Origin: CAMLOF01 sp041913045
GTDB lineage: Bacteria > Pseudomonadota > Gammaproteobacteria > Burkholderiales > Burkholderiaceae_C
Direction: 5' to 3'
DNA: 61,946 nucleotides
Assembly (NCBI GenBank): GCA_041913045.1
Contig: JAYSGB010000026.1
Location: forward strand, 1 to 61,946
The notes below the pieces were generated by a model. It was not told the DNA's origin, did not search any database, and saw nothing but the letters and a program-made list of their open reading frames with translations. Positions 48,003 to 55,971 of the stretch are shown here, one piece after another. Positions within the stretch are counted from its first letter, which is position 1; each line of letters starts with the position of its first letter. Both the position numbers and the translations under genes were made by a program.

Positions 48003-48094
48003 GCTGAACATCGGCAAACGAATCGCAACGTACACTTAGCTTTTTTGCCGAAGAAGCCGCACAAGATGAATCATCACAACGAGGTGTTTGCCGA

Positions 48095-49315
48095 ATGAGT
48101 CAGGTGGCCGGGGGCGCGGCGCACAGCACCAGCGTGTTGTTCAACCTGCTGGGCCAGATTGCCTTTGGCATGTTGCTCATGTCTCTGTGCCTGCCGTCGA
48201 TGCAGGAGTGGGGCGCAATCTTTCACGAGGAGCAGTCGCGCGTTCAGTTGACCTTCGGCGGGTATGTGGTGGCGTTTGGCTGCATGCAGCTGCTGTATGG
48301 GCCGTGGTCTGACCGATTTGGCCGCAAGCGGGTGTTGCTGTCTGGGCTGGCGATTGCCTTTGTGGGGTCTGTGTTGGCCGCCATGGCGTCTGACATGACG
48401 GGGCTGATCGCTGCCAGGGTGTTGCAAGGTGCGGGTGCATCCGCGGGCATGGTGGTTGGGCGTGCCATGGTGCAGGACCTTTTTCAGGGGCCAGACCGCA
48501 CGCGGACCATGGCCTACGTTGGCATGGCGATGGGGATGTCGCCACCGTTGGCAACGTTGATTGGCGGGCAGTTGCACGTCCTGGTCGGCTGGCAGGCAAA
48601 CTTTGTGCTGGCCGCCGCGCTGTCTTTGATTTTGATGCTACTTGCATGGCGAGGCTTGCCAGTGCAGGTGGTGCGGTCTTCGGCGAATACCCATTGGTTG
48701 AAGGACATGGGGCGTTCCTATACGCGCCTGGCGCGGGAGCCTGCCTTTCTGCTTTATGTGGGGATACTGTCGTTCACGTATGCCACGCTTTACGCGTTCT
48801 TCAGTGGCGCGCCGATTGTTCTGGGAGGCTACGGCGTTGGGCCCGCGCAAGTGGGGTGGTACGTGGCGTGCATGACCGTGTCTTACATCGCTGGCAGCTT
48901 CATGGCCAGCCGCATTGTGCAGGCCCTGGGAGAGCGCGGAATCATGGCGTGGGGGCAGGGCGCCACGCTCGCAGGCGTGCTGCTGATGCTCGGCCTGGCC
49001 TTGGCGGATATTCACACCTCTTGGGCCTTTGCGGTGCCCCTGCTGTTCATTGGGGTCGGGCACGGGCTGATGGTGCCGTCGACGCTGGCAGGTATTGTGG
49101 GGGTGGTGCCTGCGCTGGCGGGCTCAGCGGCTGCCGTAGCCGGCCTGATGCAGCAGTTGCTGGGCGCGATTGGCGGCTATTCGGTTGGACTGGTGTCGCA
49201 CGACAGTGCGGCCAATCTGGCGTGGTTGATGCTGGGCTATTCCCTGTTGGCGCTCTTGGCTCAACTGGTGCTGCATGGCGGCGTCATGCGGGCTAAGCTC
49301 CCCCCGACCGCTTGA
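48095..49315 (+). CDS. Bcr/CflA-type MFS multidrug exporter
   Basis: 406 residues with 12 predicted helices. DRFGRKRVLLSGLAI (MFS motif A, after GPWS) and RVLQGAGASAGMVVGRAMVQDLF are the signatures of the Bcr/CflA subfamily, drug:H+ antiporters exporting bicyclomycin, chloramphenicol, sulfonamides or dipeptides. No regulator is adjacent. Its 3' end overlaps the convergent yciH gene by 23 bases. The substrate is unknown. Confidence 0.88.
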   Translation: MSQVAGGAAHSTSVLFNLLGQIAFGMLLMSLCLPSMQEWGAIFHEEQSRVQLTFGGYVVAFGCMQLLYGPWSDRFGRKRVLLSGLAIAFVGSVLAAMASDMTGLIAARVLQGAGASAGMVVGRAMVQDLFQGPDRTRTMAYVGMAMGMSPPLATLIGGQLHVLVGWQANFVLAAALSLILMLLAWRGLPVQVVRSSANTHWLKDMGRSYTRLAREPAFLLYVGILSFTYATLYAFFSGAPIVLGGYGVGPAQVGWYVACMTVSYIAGSFMASRIVQALGERGIMAWGQGATLAGVLLMLGLALADIHTSWAFAVPLLFIGVGHGLMVPSTLAGIVGVVPALAGSAAAVAGLMQQLLGAIGGYSVGLVSHDSAANLAWLMLGYSLLALLAQLVLHGGVMRAKLPPTA

Positions 49316-49652
49316 CGCGGTAGCCCGCCTGCTGGAGCGCAGCGACGATCAGGTCGCAGTGGTCGCCCTGGATCTCGATCTGCCCCTGTTTGAGGGTGCC
49401 GCCACTGCCGCAGCGCACCTTGAGTTGCTGGGCCAATGTCTGTGCCTCGTGGGCAGGAACACCTCGGATGACGGTCACGGCCTTGCCGCCCCGGCCTTTG
49501 GTTTCGCGTTGCACGCGAACCACGCCGTCGCCCGTGGGGGCTGGCGTGGCTTTGCTGCAGTTGCATTGGGCCAGAGGCTGCCGACAGCCGGGACACATTC
49601 GCCCACCTTCAGTGGAATAGACGAGGTGCCCCAGGCTGGCGAAAGATTTCAT
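49293..49652 (-). CDS. yciH: SUI1/YciH-family translation factor
   Basis: 119 residues. The SUI1 (eIF1-like) domain covers about 45-119: GDGVVRVQRETKGRGGKAVTVIRGV, VRCGSGGTLKQGQIEIQGDH and AGYRVKRSGGA. The N-terminus LVYSTEGGRMCPGCRQPLAQCNC carries a cysteine cluster (CxxC...CxC) that could bind zinc. YciH in E. coli helps to reject aberrant initiation complexes. It overlaps the convergent exporter gene by 23 bases; the HU-like gene is 25 bases upstream on the same strand. Confidence 0.92.
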   Translation of the reverse strand: MKSFASLGHLVYSTEGGRMCPGCRQPLAQCNCSKATPAPTGDGVVRVQRETKGRGGKAVTVIRGVPAHEAQTLAQQLKVRCGSGGTLKQGQIEIQGDHCDLIVAALQQAGYRVKRSGGA

Positions 49653-49677
49653 GCTGGCACTTGCTGCCGGAGCAGGA

Positions 49678-50109
49678 TCAGAGGGCGGCGTCTTTCAGCT
49701 TCTTCAGCGCGCGGACCTTGATCTTCACCGATGCGGGCTTGGCAGCGAACGTGCGCTCTTGCTTGGTGAAGGGGTCGATACCCTTGCGTGCCTTTTTGGC
49801 GGGGACTTTTTGCACGCCAATCTTCAGCAGGCCGGGCAGTGTGAATTCGCCAGCGCCTTTTTTGTTGACGGAGCCGAGGATGGCAGCGTCGAGTGCTGCG
49901 AGAACGGCTTTGGCTGCCTTGGGCTCAACGCCAGATTGCGCAGCCACGTGAGCGATGAGCGCGGACTTGCTGAACACTTCCTTGACGGGCTTCACTGCAG
50001 CAGGAGCGGCGGCTGCCTTGGGGGCAGCTTTTGCGGGGGCCTTGGCGGCGGGCTTTTTGGTCACGGGCTTGGCTGCCTTGGCAGGCGCGGCCTTTTTTGC
50101 GGTTGCCAT
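49678..50109 (-). CDS. HU-like DNA-binding protein with histone-H1-like tail
   Basis: 143 residues from ATG 50109. Residues 1-45 are almost only Lys, Ala and Pro (MATAKKAAPAKAAKPVTKKP, repeated AAKAPAKAAPK), a histone-H1-like tail. Residues about 47-143 form an HU/IHF fold (FSKSALIAHVAAQSGVEPKAAKAVLAALD, GEFTLPGLLKIGVQK, RKGIDPFTKQERTFAAKPASVKIKVRALK). Such tailed HU proteins occur in Burkholderiales and are thought to compact DNA. It is monocistronic or leads yciH. The tail resembles that of PhaM in the same window. Confidence 0.92.
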   Translation of the reverse strand: MATAKKAAPAKAAKPVTKKPAAKAPAKAAPKAAAAPAAVKPVKEVFSKSALIAHVAAQSGVEPKAAKAVLAALDAAILGSVNKKGAGEFTLPGLLKIGVQKVPAKKARKGIDPFTKQERTFAAKPASVKIKVRALKKLKDAAL

Positions 50110-50210
50110 GTGTTTGTTTTCCTGATGGTTGATGGGTTCACTCCCCCCATGGGTGAGTGCCGCGATTCTAGGCCTAGCCGAGCCAGGGGCCACTGAAGCA
50201 GTCTGTGGCG

Positions 50211-50834
50211 TCACACGCCGAAGTAACGCCCGCTGCGGTGGTTGACCGCGATGACCAGGTTCAGTGCAGCTGCGCCGAGCAGTGAAAGAAGCACCTGCAT
50301 GGGTGTGGTGACCCACCAAGCGAGCATGAGGATGAGCGCATCCACCACCATCTGTATGGTGCCTGCCCGCCACTGTTTGCGCTTTTGCAAGTAGATGGCC
50401 AGTATGCCCACGCCACCCAGGCTGGCGCCGTGGCGTATGAGCACGAGAATGCCTGTGCCCGCCAGCAGCCCGGCCATGATGGCGGCGAAGACGGGGTTGA
50501 GTGTGTTGAAGCTCACCCAGCTGGGTAGCAGCTCCACGTAGAGGGACAGCAGCGCCACGGCCGCAAATGTCTTGAACGTGAAGGTGGGACCGAGCGAACG
50601 CAGCCCGAACACATAGAAGGGCAGGTTGATGGCGAAGAGCACGGCGCCCAGTGGCCATGTGGTCTGGTAATGCAGCAGGAAGGCCAAACCGGTGGTGCCG
50701 CCAGTGAGCAGGCTGGCCTCCCGGAACATCAACACGGCCAGCGCAACGAAGAGGGGGCCTATCAGCAAGCCCTGTGTGTCTTCCAATGGGCTGTGCGGAA
50801 CGGCTGCAGGCATGGTGCGGGTGTTTTCTGTCAT
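50211..50834 (-). CDS. YitT-family (DUF161) membrane protein
   Basis: 207 residues from ATG 50834, about six membrane helices: GLLIGPLFVALAVLMFREASLLTGGTTGLAFLLHY is the conserved YitT opening with the TGG..G motif, and GASLGGVGILAIYLQKR follows. Members are uncharacterised bacterial membrane proteins; the Bacillus prototypes are much longer and carry a C-terminal domain that is missing here. The start overlaps the TetR stop by ATGA, so it is coupled to the efflux repressor and may be under the same autoregulation. Confidence 0.85.
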   Translation of the reverse strand: MTENTRTMPAAVPHSPLEDTQGLLIGPLFVALAVLMFREASLLTGGTTGLAFLLHYQTTWPLGAVLFAINLPFYVFGLRSLGPTFTFKTFAAVALLSLYVELLPSWVSFNTLNPVFAAIMAGLLAGTGILVLIRHGASLGGVGILAIYLQKRKQWRAGTIQMVVDALILMLAWWVTTPMQVLLSLLGAAALNLVIAVNHRSGRYFGV

Positions 50835-51463
50835 GGCTGCTCCACCAGACCCAGGCCACGAAGGTAGTTGCGCAGCGTCTGTTCGCCCACCTCTTCCAGG
50901 TCGAAGGCTTGCGGGTCCATGAGCCAGTTGTTGATCAAGCCGTCTACAAGCATGTGCAGGCCCAGAGCCGCGTTGCGGGCAGACATGGGCAGCGTGATGC
51001 CCTGTTTGCCTGAGCACAGAGTCAATGCCTGTTCGGTCATGAGAAGCAGGTCGCGGATGCATTCGTTGCGGCGCCGGGCTATGGCGTGAAGTTCGTCTAC
51101 GTACTCGACCTTGTGCGTTGCGATTTCAAAGACGCGGCGGGTCTGCGGGTCGTGTACGGCGGCACGCAGCGCGAGCATGAGGGTGCCGAGCAGGGCCTTG
51201 AGGGGCGGTTGCGCGTCCGTGCCTGGCTGCGCGGCCGATTGCAGCGCCTGTTCCAGCGGCATCGTGACGCGTTCCATCATGGCGTTGAACAGGTCGGCCT
51301 TGTCCTGAAAGTGCCAGTAGATGGCACCACGGGTGGTGCCCGCAGCGGTGGCGATGTCGTTGAGCGAGGTGCGTGACACGCCCCGCTGCAGGAAAAGCTG
51401 TTCAGCGGCATCCAGCAGCTTGTGGCGGGTCTGTTCGGCTTCGGCTTTGGTTCGTCTGACCAT
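50831..51463 (-). CDS. TetR-family efflux repressor, AcrR/TtgR-like
   Basis: 210 residues from ATG 51463. The N-terminal TetR helix-turn-helix (HKLLDAAEQLFLQRGVSRTSLNDIATAAGTTRGAIYWHFQDKADLFNAMM) is nearly identical in pattern to AcrR, MexR-type TtgR and related repressors of RND pumps. The helical C-terminal domain would bind drugs. It is divergent from the RND operon; the 130-base gap has an AcrR-like operator at 51505-51526. It is translationally coupled to a YitT-family gene. Confidence 0.92.
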   Translation of the reverse strand: MVRRTKAEAEQTRHKLLDAAEQLFLQRGVSRTSLNDIATAAGTTRGAIYWHFQDKADLFNAMMERVTMPLEQALQSAAQPGTDAQPPLKALLGTLMLALRAAVHDPQTRRVFEIATHKVEYVDELHAIARRRNECIRDLLLMTEQALTLCSGKQGITLPMSARNAALGLHMLVDGLINNWLMDPQAFDLEEVGEQTLRNYLRGLGLVEQP

Positions 51464-51490
51464 GGCTGTTGTGTAAATGACGCGTAAACA

Positions 51491-51504
51491 TGACCATTCG
51501 GTCA
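51491..51504. promoter_or_regulatory. Second inverted repeat next to the efflux operator
   Basis: TGACC-ATTC-GGTCA, perfect 5-bp arms, directly abuts the AcrR-like operator. It may be part of an extended operator or the -35 region of the repressor gene, since the complementary strand reads TTGACC there. Confidence 0.4.
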
Positions 51505-51531
51505 ACATACATTCAAAAATGTATGTATATT
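51502..51531 (+). promoter_or_regulatory. Promoter of the RND efflux operon
   Basis: -35 TCAACA (51502-51507), 18-base spacer, -10 TATATT (51526-51531; five of six). The AcrR-like operator fills the spacer, so a bound repressor would block RNA polymerase. Confidence 0.5.
51505..51526. promoter_or_regulatory. AcrR-like operator
   Basis: ACATACATT-CAAA-AATGTATGT, a perfect 9-bp inverted repeat with a 4-base centre. The arms are the same as those of the known E. coli acrAB operator. It lies between the divergent TetR and RND genes. Confidence 0.85.
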
Positions 51532-51593
51532 ATGAACCGTCGCGCCTCTGGCGTGTTTCTTTTTTGGCTTTTCAGCCCTCATCGAGGTGGCCC

Positions 51594-52802
51594 ATGGCTT
51601 TGCCTGACGCTCTGCAGAGATCTTCTTCCGTACCCGCAACTGCCCGCGCTCCGTCGCGGGCAGCTTGGTTTTTGACCGCCCTGATGGGGGCTGCCTTGCT
51701 GGCGGCTTGTGGCAAGGGTGGGCAAGCCCCAGCCGCGCCGGGCGGGGGCATGCCTCCTGCGGAGGTGGGTGTCGTGACCGTGCAACCGGGCGTGGTGGAG
51801 CTGGTGACAGAACTGCCCGGTCGCCTGGAAGCGTCGCGCGTGGCTCAGGTGCGGGCGCGCGCCACGGGCATTCTGCAAGAGCGGCTGTTCCGCGAGGGCA
51901 GCGACGTGAAGGCTGGGCAAGCCCTGTTCCGCATCGACCCCGCCCCTTACGAGGCGACGCTGGCCAGTGCACGCGGCCAACAGGCCAAGGCGGAAGCCGC
52001 GTTGGCGCAGGCCAAGGCCACGCTGGAGCGCTACCGTCCCCTGGTGGCCGAGAGGGCCGTGAGCCAGCAGGATTTCGTCAACGCTGAAATGGCGGTGAAG
52101 CAGGCCGAGGCCGATGTGGCAGTGGCGCGCGCTTCTGTGCAGACGGCGGGCATCAACCGGGCATACGCGGACGTGACCTCCCCGATTGCCGGACGCATTG
52201 GTCGGGCTTTGGTCACAGAGGGCGCGTTGGTGGGCCAGGGCGACGCCACCCCGCTGGCGGTGGTGCAGCAGGTAGACCCACTGTATGTGAACTTCACCCA
52301 GTCGGCCAGCGAGGCCATGAAGCTGGCGCGGGCTGTGGAGGCTGGCCAGTTGCAGAAGCGTGGCAACGGCGCCGCCGTGAAGGTGATGCTGGAAGACGGT
52401 AGCGAGCACCCGCAGACGGGCAAGCTGCTGTTTGCCGACCTGACGGTGGACAGCACCAGCGGCCAGGTGACTTTGCGTGCCGAGGTGCCTAACCCCGGTG
52501 GAAAACTCCTGCCCGGACTGTACGTGCGGGTGCGCCTGGTGCAGGCCGAGGCATCTCAGGCCATCACCCTGCCGCAGCAGGCTGTGACGCGTTCGCCCAA
52601 GGGCGACAGCGTGATGGTGGTGGACGCGCAAGGCAAGGTGGCGCCGCGCCCCGTGAAGCTGGGCGGCCAGCAAGGCGGACGCTGGGTGGTGCTGGATGGC
52701 CTGAAGACCGGCGAGCAGGTGATGGTGGATGGCTTCCAGAAACTGCGTGGCGATGCACCCGTGAAGGCTGTGCCGTGGCAGGCACCGGGTCAGGGCAGTT
52801 AA
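51594..52802 (+). CDS. RND efflux periplasmic adaptor, AcrA/MexA-like
   Basis: 402 residues from ATG 51594. A lipoprotein signal peptide ends in AALLAACGKG, so the protein is anchored to the inner membrane by Cys. Order afterwards: beta-barrel/lipoyl halves (LPGRLEASRVAQVRARATGILQERLF, GQALFRIDPAPYEATL), alpha-hairpin (LAQAKATLERYRPLVAERAVSQQDF), second lipoyl half and membrane-proximal domain (TLPQQAVTRSPKGDSVMVV). It links pump and outer-membrane channel. First gene of the operon, 10 bases before the permease gene; upstream in-frame ATGs would lie in the operator. Confidence 0.93.
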   Translation: MALPDALQRSSSVPATARAPSRAAWFLTALMGAALLAACGKGGQAPAAPGGGMPPAEVGVVTVQPGVVELVTELPGRLEASRVAQVRARATGILQERLFREGSDVKAGQALFRIDPAPYEATLASARGQQAKAEAALAQAKATLERYRPLVAERAVSQQDFVNAEMAVKQAEADVAVARASVQTAGINRAYADVTSPIAGRIGRALVTEGALVGQGDATPLAVVQQVDPLYVNFTQSASEAMKLARAVEAGQLQKRGNGAAVKVMLEDGSEHPQTGKLLFADLTVDSTSGQVTLRAEVPNPGGKLLPGLYVRVRLVQAEASQAITLPQQAVTRSPKGDSVMVVDAQGKVAPRPVKLGGQQGGRWVVLDGLKTGEQVMVDGFQKLRGDAPVKAVPWQAPGQGS

Positions 52803-52812
52803 GGGGCAAGGC

Positions 52813-55800
52813 ATGGCCAAATTCTTCATTGACCGGCCCATCTTTGCGTGGGTGATTGCACTGTTCGTGACGGTGCTGGGGGTGGTTTCCATCACCCAGT
52901 TGCCGGTGTCGCAGTACCCGCCGGTGGCGCCGCCGTCCATCGTCATCAATGCTACGTACCCCGGTGCCTCGGCGCAAACGCTGGAGGACAGCGTGCTGTC
53001 CGTCATCGAGCGCGAGATGAACGGCTCACCGGGTTTGATTTACATGGAGTCGGTGGCGCAGTCCAACGGCACGGGCTCGCTGACGCTGAGCTTTGAGCCG
53101 GGCACCAACGACGACCTGGCCCAGGTGGATGTGCAGAACCGCCTGAGCCGCGCCACGCCGCGTTTGCCTGCGGCCGTGACGCAGCAGGGCGTGCGCGTGG
53201 ACAAGGCGCGCAACAACTTCCTGCTGTTCGCGCTGCTGTCGTCGGACGATCCGGCCTGGGACCCGGTGGCATTGGGTGACTACGCCTCACGCAACGTGCT
53301 GCCCGAACTGCAGCGCCTGCCCGGCGTGGGCCAGGCCCAGTTGTTCGGCACCGAGCGTGCCATGCGCGTGTGGATAGACCCGGCCAAGCTGCAAGGCTTT
53401 GGCCTGAGCGCGGCTGACGTGACCGCTGCCATCCGCGCGCAGAACGCGCAGGTGTCGGCGGGTGAGATTGGTGCGTTGCCAAACATTGCGGGGCAGGGCA
53501 TTTCGGCTACCGTGGTGGTGCAGGGGCAACTGGGTTCGGTGGAGGCATTTGGGCAGCTGCTGCTGCGTGCCAACACCGATGGCTCCGCTGTGCGCCTGAA
53601 GGACGTGGCGCGCATTGAGCTGGGCGGGCAGACCTACGCCACCAGCGCGCGCCTGAACGGACAACCTGCCACCGGCATTGGCGTGCAGCTTTCGCCTAGC
53701 GGCAACGCCCTGGCCACGGCTACCGCAGTGCGAACCAAGATGCAGGAACTGGAGCGCTACTTCCCGAGCGGCGTGAAGTGGACGATTCCCTACGACAGTT
53801 CACGCTTCGTGAAGATTTCGATCGAGCAGGTGGCCGAGACCCTTGGCGAAGCGGTGCTGCTGGTGTTCCTGGTGATGCTGCTGTTCCTTCAGAACTGGCG
53901 TTACACGGTGATCCCGACCATCGTGGTGCCGATCGCGCTGTTGGGTACCTTCGGTGTGCTGCTGGCGCTGGGTTTCTCCATCAACGTGCTGACGATGTTC
54001 GGCATGGTGCTGGTGATCGGCATTGTGGTGGACGACGCCATCGTGGTGGTGGAGAACGTCGAACGCATCATGAGCGAAGAAGGCCTGCCGCCGCGTGAAG
54101 CCACGCGCAAGGCCATGGGGCAGATCTCGGGCGCCATCGTCGGTATCACCGTGGTGCTGATTTCGGTGTTCGTGCCGCTCGCTTTCTTCAGCGGTGCGGT
54201 GGGCAACATCTACCGCCAGTTCGCGGCGGTGATGGGCGTATCGATCGCGTTTTCAGCGTTCTTCGCGCTGTCGCTAACGCCGGCCTTGTGTGCCACGCTG
54301 CTCAAGCCGGTGGAGGCGGGGCACCACCATGCGAAGACGGGCTTCTTTGGTTGGTTCAACCGAGGCTTCACGCGCACGGCAAAGGGCTATGAAGGCTGGT
54401 TGGCACGGCTGCTGCCGCGCGCGGCGCGAACCTTGGTGGTGTATTTGGCCGTGGTGGGTGCGGCAGTGGTGGTGTATCAACGCCTGCCTGCGTCCTTCCT
54501 GCCCAACGAGGACCAGGGCACGCTGCTGGTGAACGTGCAGTTGCCGCCGGGCGCTACGCAGGAGCGCACGCGCTCGGTGATGGAGCAGGTGGAAGGCTTC
54601 ATGCTCAAACAGCCCGAGGTACAGAGCATGGTGGGCGTGCTGGGCTTCAGCTTCTCTGGGCAGGGGCAGAACGCTGCGTTGGCGTTCGTCACGCTCAAGG
54701 ACTGGTCGGAGCGCACTGGCGAGGGCAGCAGTGCCCAGGCGCTGGCGGGGCGGGCGTTTGGTGCCTTGTCTGGCGTGCGCGACGCGTTCATCTTTCCGCT
54801 GAGCCCGCCACCCATTCCTGAACTGGGCGCGGCGTCGGGCTTTACCTTCCGCTTGCAAGACCGTGGCGGGCTGGGGCACGACGCGCTGCTGGCCGCACGC
54901 AACCAGTTGCTGGGCATGGCATCCAAGAGCCCGGTGCTCACACAGGTGCGCCCCGATGGGCTGGAGGATGCACCGCAACTGCAGCTGGACATTGACCGTG
55001 AACGCGCGGCAGCGCTGGGCGTGGGTTTTGACAGCGTGACCAGCGTGCTGGCCACGGCGCTGGGCTCTGCGTACGTGAACGACTTCCCGAATGCTGGACG
55101 CTTGCAGCGCGTGGTGGTGCAGGCGGATGCGCCTGCGCGCATGCAGCCTGAAGACCTGCTGCGCCTGACGGTGCTGAACAGCCGTGGTCAGGCCGTGCCG
55201 ATGTCTGCCTTTGCCAGCACGCGCTGGGTGGTGGGGCCGGTGCAGACCGTGCGCTACAACGGCTACCCGGCCATGCGCATCAGCGGCGGCGCCGCGCCCG
55301 GCTACAGCACGGGTGACGCCATGGCCGAGATGGAAAAGCTCGCTGCGCAGTTGCCGCAGGGTTTGGGCTTTGAGTGGACGGGCCAGTCGCGCGAGGAAAA
55401 ACTGGCCGGAGCCAAGGCCTTTGTGGTGTACGGCTTTGCCATCCTGGCGGTGTTTTTGTGCCTGGCCGCGCTGTACGAGAGCTGGACCATTCCGCTGGCG
55501 GTGATTCTGGTGGTGCCGCTGGGCGTGGTCGGCGTGCTGCTGGCCACCTGGCTGCGCAACTACGCCAACGACGTGTACTTCCAGGTGGGGCTGATCACCA
55601 TCATCGGCCTGTCAGCGAAGAACGCGATCCTGATCATCGAGTTTGCCAAGGACCTGCAGGCGCAAGGCAAGACGCTGATTGCCGCAGCGCTGGAGGCCGC
55701 GCACCTGCGCTTCCGCCCGATCGTGATGACGTCGCTGGCCTTTACGGCGGGTGTGGTGCCGCTGGCCATTTCGAGCGGTGCGGGTTCTGCCAGCCAGCGT

Positions 55801-55971
55801 GCCATTGGTACGGGGGTGATTGGCGGCATGCTCACGGGCACGGTTCTGGCCGTGGTGTTTGTGCCGGTGTTTTTTGTGGTGGTGCGCAGCCTGTTCAAGG
55901 GCAGTGCACGCCAGCAGGCCGTGCATCGCGCCGATGCCGAGCACCTGGGAGTCCACAGCCATGACGAGTGA
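52813..55971 (+). CDS. RND multidrug efflux permease, AcrB/MexB-like (HAE1)
   Basis: 1052 residues, standard HAE1 length, 12 membrane helices and two large periplasmic loops. MAKFFIDRPIFAWVIALFVTVLG opens it. The proton relay is intact: two Asp in GIVVDDAIVVVENVERIM and Lys in GLSAKNAILIIEFAKDL. The substrate-pocket PN/PC regions follow the AcrB layout (NGTGSLTLSFEPGTNDDLAQVDVQNRL). It exports hydrophobic drugs and detergents from the periplasm. Overlaps the channel gene by 11 bases at its 3' end. Confidence 0.96.
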   Translation: MAKFFIDRPIFAWVIALFVTVLGVVSITQLPVSQYPPVAPPSIVINATYPGASAQTLEDSVLSVIEREMNGSPGLIYMESVAQSNGTGSLTLSFEPGTNDDLAQVDVQNRLSRATPRLPAAVTQQGVRVDKARNNFLLFALLSSDDPAWDPVALGDYASRNVLPELQRLPGVGQAQLFGTERAMRVWIDPAKLQGFGLSAADVTAAIRAQNAQVSAGEIGALPNIAGQGISATVVVQGQLGSVEAFGQLLLRANTDGSAVRLKDVARIELGGQTYATSARLNGQPATGIGVQLSPSGNALATATAVRTKMQELERYFPSGVKWTIPYDSSRFVKISIEQVAETLGEAVLLVFLVMLLFLQNWRYTVIPTIVVPIALLGTFGVLLALGFSINVLTMFGMVLVIGIVVDDAIVVVENVERIMSEEGLPPREATRKAMGQISGAIVGITVVLISVFVPLAFFSGAVGNIYRQFAAVMGVSIAFSAFFALSLTPALCATLLKPVEAGHHHAKTGFFGWFNRGFTRTAKGYEGWLARLLPRAARTLVVYLAVVGAAVVVYQRLPASFLPNEDQGTLLVNVQLPPGATQERTRSVMEQVEGFMLKQPEVQSMVGVLGFSFSGQGQNAALAFVTLKDWSERTGEGSSAQALAGRAFGALSGVRDAFIFPLSPPPIPELGAASGFTFRLQDRGGLGHDALLAARNQLLGMASKSPVLTQVRPDGLEDAPQLQLDIDRERAAALGVGFDSVTSVLATALGSAYVNDFPNAGRLQRVVVQADAPARMQPEDLLRLTVLNSRGQAVPMSAFASTRWVVGPVQTVRYNGYPAMRISGGAAPGYSTGDAMAEMEKLAAQLPQGLGFEWTGQSREEKLAGAKAFVVYGFAILAVFLCLAALYESWTIPLAVILVVPLGVVGVLLATWLRNYANDVYFQVGLITIIGLSAKNAILIIEFAKDLQAQGKTLIAAALEAAHLRFRPIVMTSLAFTAGVVPLAISSGAGSASQRAIGTGVIGGMLTGTVLAVVFVPVFFVVVRSLFKGSARQQAVHRADAEHLGVHSHDE

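Noticed and set aside
48003..48094. Terminator after the Na/Pi cotransporter from CGGCAAA / TTTGCCG
   Set aside because: The arms are separated by a loop of more than 20 bases and the T-run lies inside the stem, so it is not a convincing intrinsic terminator.
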